NCBI GenBank assembly: GCA_963696585.1
Contig: CAVOKW010000035.1
Coordinates: forward strand, 124,001-188,000
Direction: 5' to 3'
DNA: 64,000 nt
Source: Parvibaculum sp963696585
Lineage (GTDB): Bacteria > Pseudomonadota > Alphaproteobacteria > Parvibaculales > Parvibaculaceae
Below the pieces are notes generated by a model. It had not been told where the DNA came from and ran no database searches. It was given only the letters and a program-made list of their open reading frames with translations. The position numbers and the translations under genes are program-made. This document shows, in pieces, positions 60,394-64,000 of the stretch. How positions within the stretch are numbered: position 1 is the stretch's first letter; every line of letters begins with the position of its first letter.

Positions 60394-61410
60394 GTGATCC
60401 AGAAGAACTGGGAAGAGCTGATCAAACCGAACAAGCTCGAAATCAATCCGGGCCATGATCCGCTGCGTTTCGCAACAATGGTTGCCGAACCGCTGGAACG
60501 TGGCTTTGGCTTGACGCTCGGCAATGCGCTGCGTCGCGTGCTGATGTCGTCGCTTCAGGGCGCCGCTGTCACGGCCGTCCATATTGACGGCGTGCTGCAT
60601 GAATTCTCGTCGATCGCCGGTGTGCGTGAAGACGTGACCGATATCATTCTGAACATCAAGCAGCTTGCGCTGCGCCTTCACGCTGAAGGCCCCAAGCGCA
60701 TGACGCTGACGAAGACGGGCCCGGGCGTTGTCACCGCTGGCGACATCACCGTTGGTTCCGACATCGAAGTGCTCAACCCCGGCCTCGTGCTTTGCACACT
60801 GGACGAAGGCGCTGACATTCGCATGGAATTCACTGTCGCGCTTGGCAAGGGCTATGTCTCTTCCGACCGCAACCGTCCGGAAGATGCGCCCATCGGCCTC
60901 ATTCCGGTGGACAGCCTTTACAGCCCCGTGCTGCGTGTTTCCTACAAGGTGGAAAACACCCGCGAAGGCCAGATCCTTGATTATGACAAGCTGACCATGC
61001 AGGTCGAAACCAATGGCGCGATCACGCCGGATGATGCTGTGGCCTATGCCGCCCGCATCCTCCAGGATCAGCTCCAGGTCTTCGTGAACTTCGAAGAGCC
61101 TGAGCAGAAGCAGATTGAAGAAAGCCGTCCGGAACTTGAGTTCAATGCCGCGCTTCTCAAGAAGGTGGACGAACTCGAACTTTCGGTGCGTTCGGCAAAC
61201 TGCCTGAAGAACGACAATATCGTTTACATCGGCGATCTGATCCAGAAGACCGAAGGCGAGATGCTCCGCACGCCGAATTTCGGCCGCAAGTCGCTGAACG
61301 AAATCAAGGAAGTTCTGGCGCAGATGGGTCTCCATCTGGGTATGGAAGTTCCGAATTGGCCGCCAGAGAATATCGAAGAGCTGGCCAAGCGCTACGAAGA
61401 CCAGTATTGA
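60394..61410 (+). CDS. rpoA: RNA polymerase alpha subunit
   Basis: 338 aa. The GTG at 60394 (MIQKNWEELIKPNKLE) is preferred: GAGG lies eight bases upstream and this is the conserved N-terminus; an in-frame GTG at 60331 would add 21 residues. The N-terminal assembly domain has GFGLTLGNALRRVLMSSLQG. The C-terminal domain has ELSVRSANCLKNDNIVYIGD, with the Arg that contacts UP-element DNA. Confidence 0.98.
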   Translation: MIQKNWEELIKPNKLEINPGHDPLRFATMVAEPLERGFGLTLGNALRRVLMSSLQGAAVTAVHIDGVLHEFSSIAGVREDVTDIILNIKQLALRLHAEGPKRMTLTKTGPGVVTAGDITVGSDIEVLNPGLVLCTLDEGADIRMEFTVALGKGYVSSDRNRPEDAPIGLIPVDSLYSPVLRVSYKVENTREGQILDYDKLTMQVETNGAITPDDAVAYAARILQDQLQVFVNFEEPEQKQIEESRPELEFNAALLKKVDELELSVRSANCLKNDNIVYIGDLIQKTEGEMLRTPNFGRKSLNEIKEVLAQMGLHLGMEVPNWPPENIEELAKRYEDQY

Positions 61411-61476
61411 TCGCCGAAAGGCATTTTGCGTTTGATGCAGCGTCTTGAGGACGCCGCTTAATGAAGGAGACGGGTC

Positions 61477-61896
61477 ATGCGCCACGGTAATTCCGGCCGC
61501 AAGCTCAACAGGACGGCAAGCCACCGCAAGGCGATGCTCGCCAATATGGCTGTTGCGCTGATCAAGCATGAGCAGATCGTGACAACGCTGCCCAAGGCAA
61601 AGGAGCTTCGCCCCTATGTGGAGAAGCTGGTGACGCTCGGCAAGCGTGGCGATCTGCATGCGCGCCGCCAGGCCTATAGCGCACTGCCCGACAAGCTCTG
61701 GGCTGCCAAGCTGTTCGACATTCTCGGACCGCGCTATGCCGAACGTCAGGGTGGTTATATCCGCGTTCTCAAGGCTGGCTTCCGTCATGGCGACAATGCG
61801 CCGATGGCTGTGATCGAGTTTGTCGATCGCGACGAAAGCGCCAAGGGTCAGGACTCCGGTCCCGCCCAGTTCGATGATGCCGAAGAAGCCGCATAA
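61477..61896 (+). CDS. rplQ: 50S ribosomal protein L17
   Basis: 139 aa. MRHGNSGRKLNRTASHRKAM and GGYIRVLKAGFRHGDNAPMA are signatures. Last gene of the ribosomal block; a strong terminator follows. Confidence 0.99.
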   Translation: MRHGNSGRKLNRTASHRKAMLANMAVALIKHEQIVTTLPKAKELRPYVEKLVTLGKRGDLHARRQAYSALPDKLWAAKLFDILGPRYAERQGGYIRVLKAGFRHGDNAPMAVIEFVDRDESAKGQDSGPAQFDDAEEAA

Positions 61897-61921
61897 GCCG
61901 CTTTTCGCATTGTGACATTTC

Positions 61922-61949
61922 AGGGCAGTCCGCAAGGGCTGCCCTTTTT
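61922..61949 (+). terminator. terminator of the ribosomal protein operon
   Basis: AGGGCAGTCC and GGGCTGCCCT form a 10-bp stem (one G-T pair) with a GCAA tetraloop, followed by TTTTTGTTT. It begins 26 bp after the rplQ stop. Confidence 0.93.
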
Positions 61950-62089
61950 GTTTGGCCTTAAGAACTTGTCATATGGCGTGGCGGCATTACGTCTTGCATG
62001 GTCGCCAGTGAGACAACAATATTCGAGGCCGTGGGCCGGGGGCGGGCTGTGTCCCCCGACATGTGCGCTTCTGGCTGGGGAGCACGGGA

Positions 62090-63550
62090 ATGGTGGAAGA
62101 AATGCTGTCTCAATCTTCGTTGCCGGGTGTCCTCGCCATGGTGGTGGGTACGATTACCCTGTTTCTGGTGCTGGCCTTTTATCCGGGTGGATCGGCGGCG
62201 CTGGCCGACAAGCGCTTGCCGAGCGACGCGAGCGATGTGCAGCTCTCCTATGCCGGTGTCGTCAAGCGCGTCGCGCCTGCCGTGGTGAATGTCTATTCCA
62301 AGCGGGTTGTCAAAGAGCGCCTGTCGCCGATGTTCAGCGACCCGTTTTTCCAGCGTTTTTTTGGCGGACCGATGGGCGGCGGGGTGCCGCGCGAGCGGGT
62401 GCAGCAATCACTTGGTTCGGGCGTTATTGTCGATGCGAGCGGCCTGATCGTGACCAATAATCACGTGATCGCGGGTGGTACGCAATTCACCGTGGCGCTC
62501 TCGGACCGACGCGAGTATGAAGCCAAGCTCGTGGTGGCGGATGAGCGCACGGATCTGGCGGTGCTGCGCATCGATACCAAGGGATTGAAACTGCCCTTCC
62601 TGCGCTTCAAGGATTCAGACACGGTCGAAGTCGGCGATCTGGTGCTCGCCATCGGCAATCCTTTCGGTGTCGGTCAGACCGTGACGAGCGGTATCGTGTC
62701 GGCGCTGGCGCGAACGCATGTTGGCGTGTCGGATTATCAGTTTTTCATTCAGACCGATGCCGCGATCAATCCGGGTAATTCGGGCGGCGCATTGGTGACG
62801 ACGGATGGTCAGCTCATCGGCATCAACAGCGCGATCTATTCTCAGAGTGGCGGCAGCATCGGTATCGGCTTTGCGATCCCTTCCAACATGGTCTCGTCGG
62901 TCGTCGCCTCGGCCCAGAATGGCGGGGGCTATGTGAAGCGGCCCTGGTTTGGTGCCTCCTTGCAGGTGGTGGATGCCGATCTGGCGCAATCGCTGGGGCT
63001 GGACCGGCCTGGCGGAAGCCTGATCCGCGATGTCTATAAGGGCGGGCCGGCTGATCGCGCCGGGCTCAAGGTCGGCGATGTCGTGCGGCAGGTGGACGGG
63101 TTTGAGGTCGATGATCCGCAGGCGCTTCGTTACCGCATTGCGACCAAGAGCTTTGGGGCGCAGGCAAGTGTTTCCTATGCACGTGATGGCAAGACGGGCA
63201 CGGCCATGGTGGCGATGGAACCGCCGCCGGAGAACCCGCCTGCCGACCGCCGTGTGCTCAAGGGGCGGTCGCCCTTTGCCGGCGCCAAGGTTGCCAATCT
63301 GTCGCCCGCCCTTTCCGACGAGCTGGGATTTGACAATTGGGGCGGCAAGGGCGTTGTGGTTGTGGAGGTGGAGGATGACACGCCCGCCGCCCGGTTGCAG
63401 TTTCAGGCCGGCGACATCATTTTGGATGTGGGGGGCAAGAAAATTACCTCCGTCAGCGAACTGGTGGCAGCAACAGCCAGCCCACGTCAGGAATGGGATT
63501 TCACCATTCGGCGCGGCGACCGCACCTTCAGTGCGACGGTCGGGGGCTAA
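62090..63550 (+). CDS. Do-family (DegQ/HtrA-type) periplasmic serine protease
   Basis: 486 aa. An N-terminal membrane segment (about 12-32) anchors or exports it. The trypsin-like domain has His125 (TNNHVIAG), Asp155 (RTDLAVL) and Ser231 (NPGNSGGAL). Two PDZ domains follow (about 295-370 and 405-480, with GGPADRAGLKVGDVV and LQFQAGDIILDVGG). The ATG at 62090 follows GGGGAG; a GTG at 62063 is also in frame. Protein quality control in the periplasm. The rplQ-protease-rarA order is conserved in alphaproteobacteria. Confidence 0.95.
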   Translation: MVEEMLSQSSLPGVLAMVVGTITLFLVLAFYPGGSAALADKRLPSDASDVQLSYAGVVKRVAPAVVNVYSKRVVKERLSPMFSDPFFQRFFGGPMGGGVPRERVQQSLGSGVIVDASGLIVTNNHVIAGGTQFTVALSDRREYEAKLVVADERTDLAVLRIDTKGLKLPFLRFKDSDTVEVGDLVLAIGNPFGVGQTVTSGIVSALARTHVGVSDYQFFIQTDAAINPGNSGGALVTTDGQLIGINSAIYSQSGGSIGIGFAIPSNMVSSVVASAQNGGGYVKRPWFGASLQVVDADLAQSLGLDRPGGSLIRDVYKGGPADRAGLKVGDVVRQVDGFEVDDPQALRYRIATKSFGAQASVSYARDGKTGTAMVAMEPPPENPPADRRVLKGRSPFAGAKVANLSPALSDELGFDNWGGKGVVVVEVEDDTPAARLQFQAGDIILDVGGKKITSVSELVAATASPRQEWDFTIRRGDRTFSATVGG

Positions 63551-63601
63551 AAGCCCCTCGTCAGGCTGTGCTATGCGCCGGATCATGCTAGAAACGGGCG
63601 C

Positions 63602-64000
63602 ATGAGCAATCTCTTCGCCGCAGCCGGAATGGATGATGGGGCCCCGCGGCCTCTGGCGGATCGTCTGCGTCCCAGGCGCATCGAAGATGTGGTGGGGCAG
63701 GATCACCTGCTCGGCCCCAAGGGACCGCTGGGCCGCATGATTGCGAGCGGGCATCTCTCCTCGATCATTCTCTGGGGACCACCCGGCACCGGCAAGACAA
63801 CGACGGCGCGGCTGCTCGCCGATCGTGTCGGGCTTTATTTCGAGGCGATCTCGGCGATCTTTTCCGGCGTGGCGGACCTCAAGAAGATTTTCGAGATGGC
63901 GCGGGCGCGGCGCGAAACCGGCAAGGGCACGCTGCTTTTTGTCGATGAGATCCATCGCTTCAACCGCACCCAGCAGGACAGCTTCCTGCCGGTGATGGAA
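63602..64000 (+). CDS. rarA: replication-associated recombination protein RarA, 5' part
   Basis: The first 133 codons run to the window edge; the stop lies outside. RPRRIEDVVGQDHLLG precedes the Walker A GPPGTGKTT and Walker B LLFVDEIHRFNRTQQD of the clamp-loader-like AAA+ ATPase RarA (MgsA). Acts at stalled replication forks. It starts 51 bp after the protease stop. Confidence 0.95.
   Translation, partial: MSNLFAAAGMDDGAPRPLADRLRPRRIEDVVGQDHLLGPKGPLGRMIASGHLSSIILWGPPGTGKTTTARLLADRVGLYFEAISAIFSGVADLKKIFEMARARRETGKGTLLFVDEIHRFNRTQQDSFLPVME

Noticed and set aside
60280..61935. 551-aa minus-strand open frame
   Set aside because: Antisense to rpoA and rplQ, which are certain; no family features.
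62615..63955. 446-aa minus-strand open frame
   Set aside because: Antisense to the Do-type protease and rarA; no start signal or domain.

Overview
The window is chromosomal DNA from an alphaproteobacterium, most likely Hyphomicrobiales or a close relative such as Parvibaculales. The evidence is the S10-spc-alpha gene order: adk sits between secY and rpsM, there is no rpmJ or rpsD in the cluster, and rpoA-rplQ is followed by a Do-type protease and rarA. A HfaB/CsgG-type lipoprotein, the folE / IscU-like / yidD / thrS neighbourhood, and palindromic repeats with the CCCGGGATGAC-type core common in this class agree with this. The DNA is moderately GC-rich and tightly packed, with no phage, transposase, CRISPR array or rRNA.

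Region 1 (1-10,400) is a mixed accessory stretch. It holds an exported Asn-rich protein, a tandem array of 175-180 bp palindromic units, a CsgG/HfaB-type secretion lipoprotein, a rhomboid protease, a DUF4389 protein, a DUF2157/GDYXXLXY pair, a CBS-pair protein, a patatin-like lipase, hisI and folE. Region 2 (10,850-15,300) is housekeeping: cysS, an IscU-like scaffold, yidD and thrS. Region 3 (15,500-33,800) holds an exported Cys/His protein facing an outer-membrane barrel protein, a nitroreductase, a HAD hydrolase, a TPR-2OG oxygenase and chrA. It continues with a CoA-thioester group (CitE-like lyase, MaoC hydratase, acyl-CoA dehydrogenase, HIT protein, CaiB/BaiF CoA-transferase, pcaF thiolase). 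Among these lie signalling genes (a receiver-only protein, DUF2336, a degenerate EAL protein) and a lytic transglycosylase.

Region 4 (33,760-44,450) is cofactor and small-acid metabolism: nadK, moaA, glpK, a GlcD-like FAD oxidase, a class II aldolase, a CoxL-type molybdenum hydroxylase without its partner subunits, a TetR regulator with a palindromic operator, a Rap1a/Tai-type small exported protein and lldD. Region 5 (44,600-63,550) is the translation block: tRNA-Thr, rlmB, tRNA-Tyr, tRNA-Gly and tuf, then directly rpsJ through rplQ with secY, adk and rpoA, then a Do-type protease. The start of rarA runs off the right edge.

The most notable points are five. (a) The tuf junction looks like a hybrid of a tufB-type left flank and a tufA-type right flank. 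(b) A CsgG-type channel lies near an Asn-rich exported protein that could be its substrate. (c) The palindromic array has two alternating junction types. (d) The CoA-lyase/MaoC/ACAD set resembles itaconate/leucine-type dissimilation loci. (e) There is an orphan CoxL subunit, and an EAL protein that has lost catalytic residues and gained a basic tail. No wholly new defence or mobile system was found. All function calls come from reading the sequence; no database search was run.
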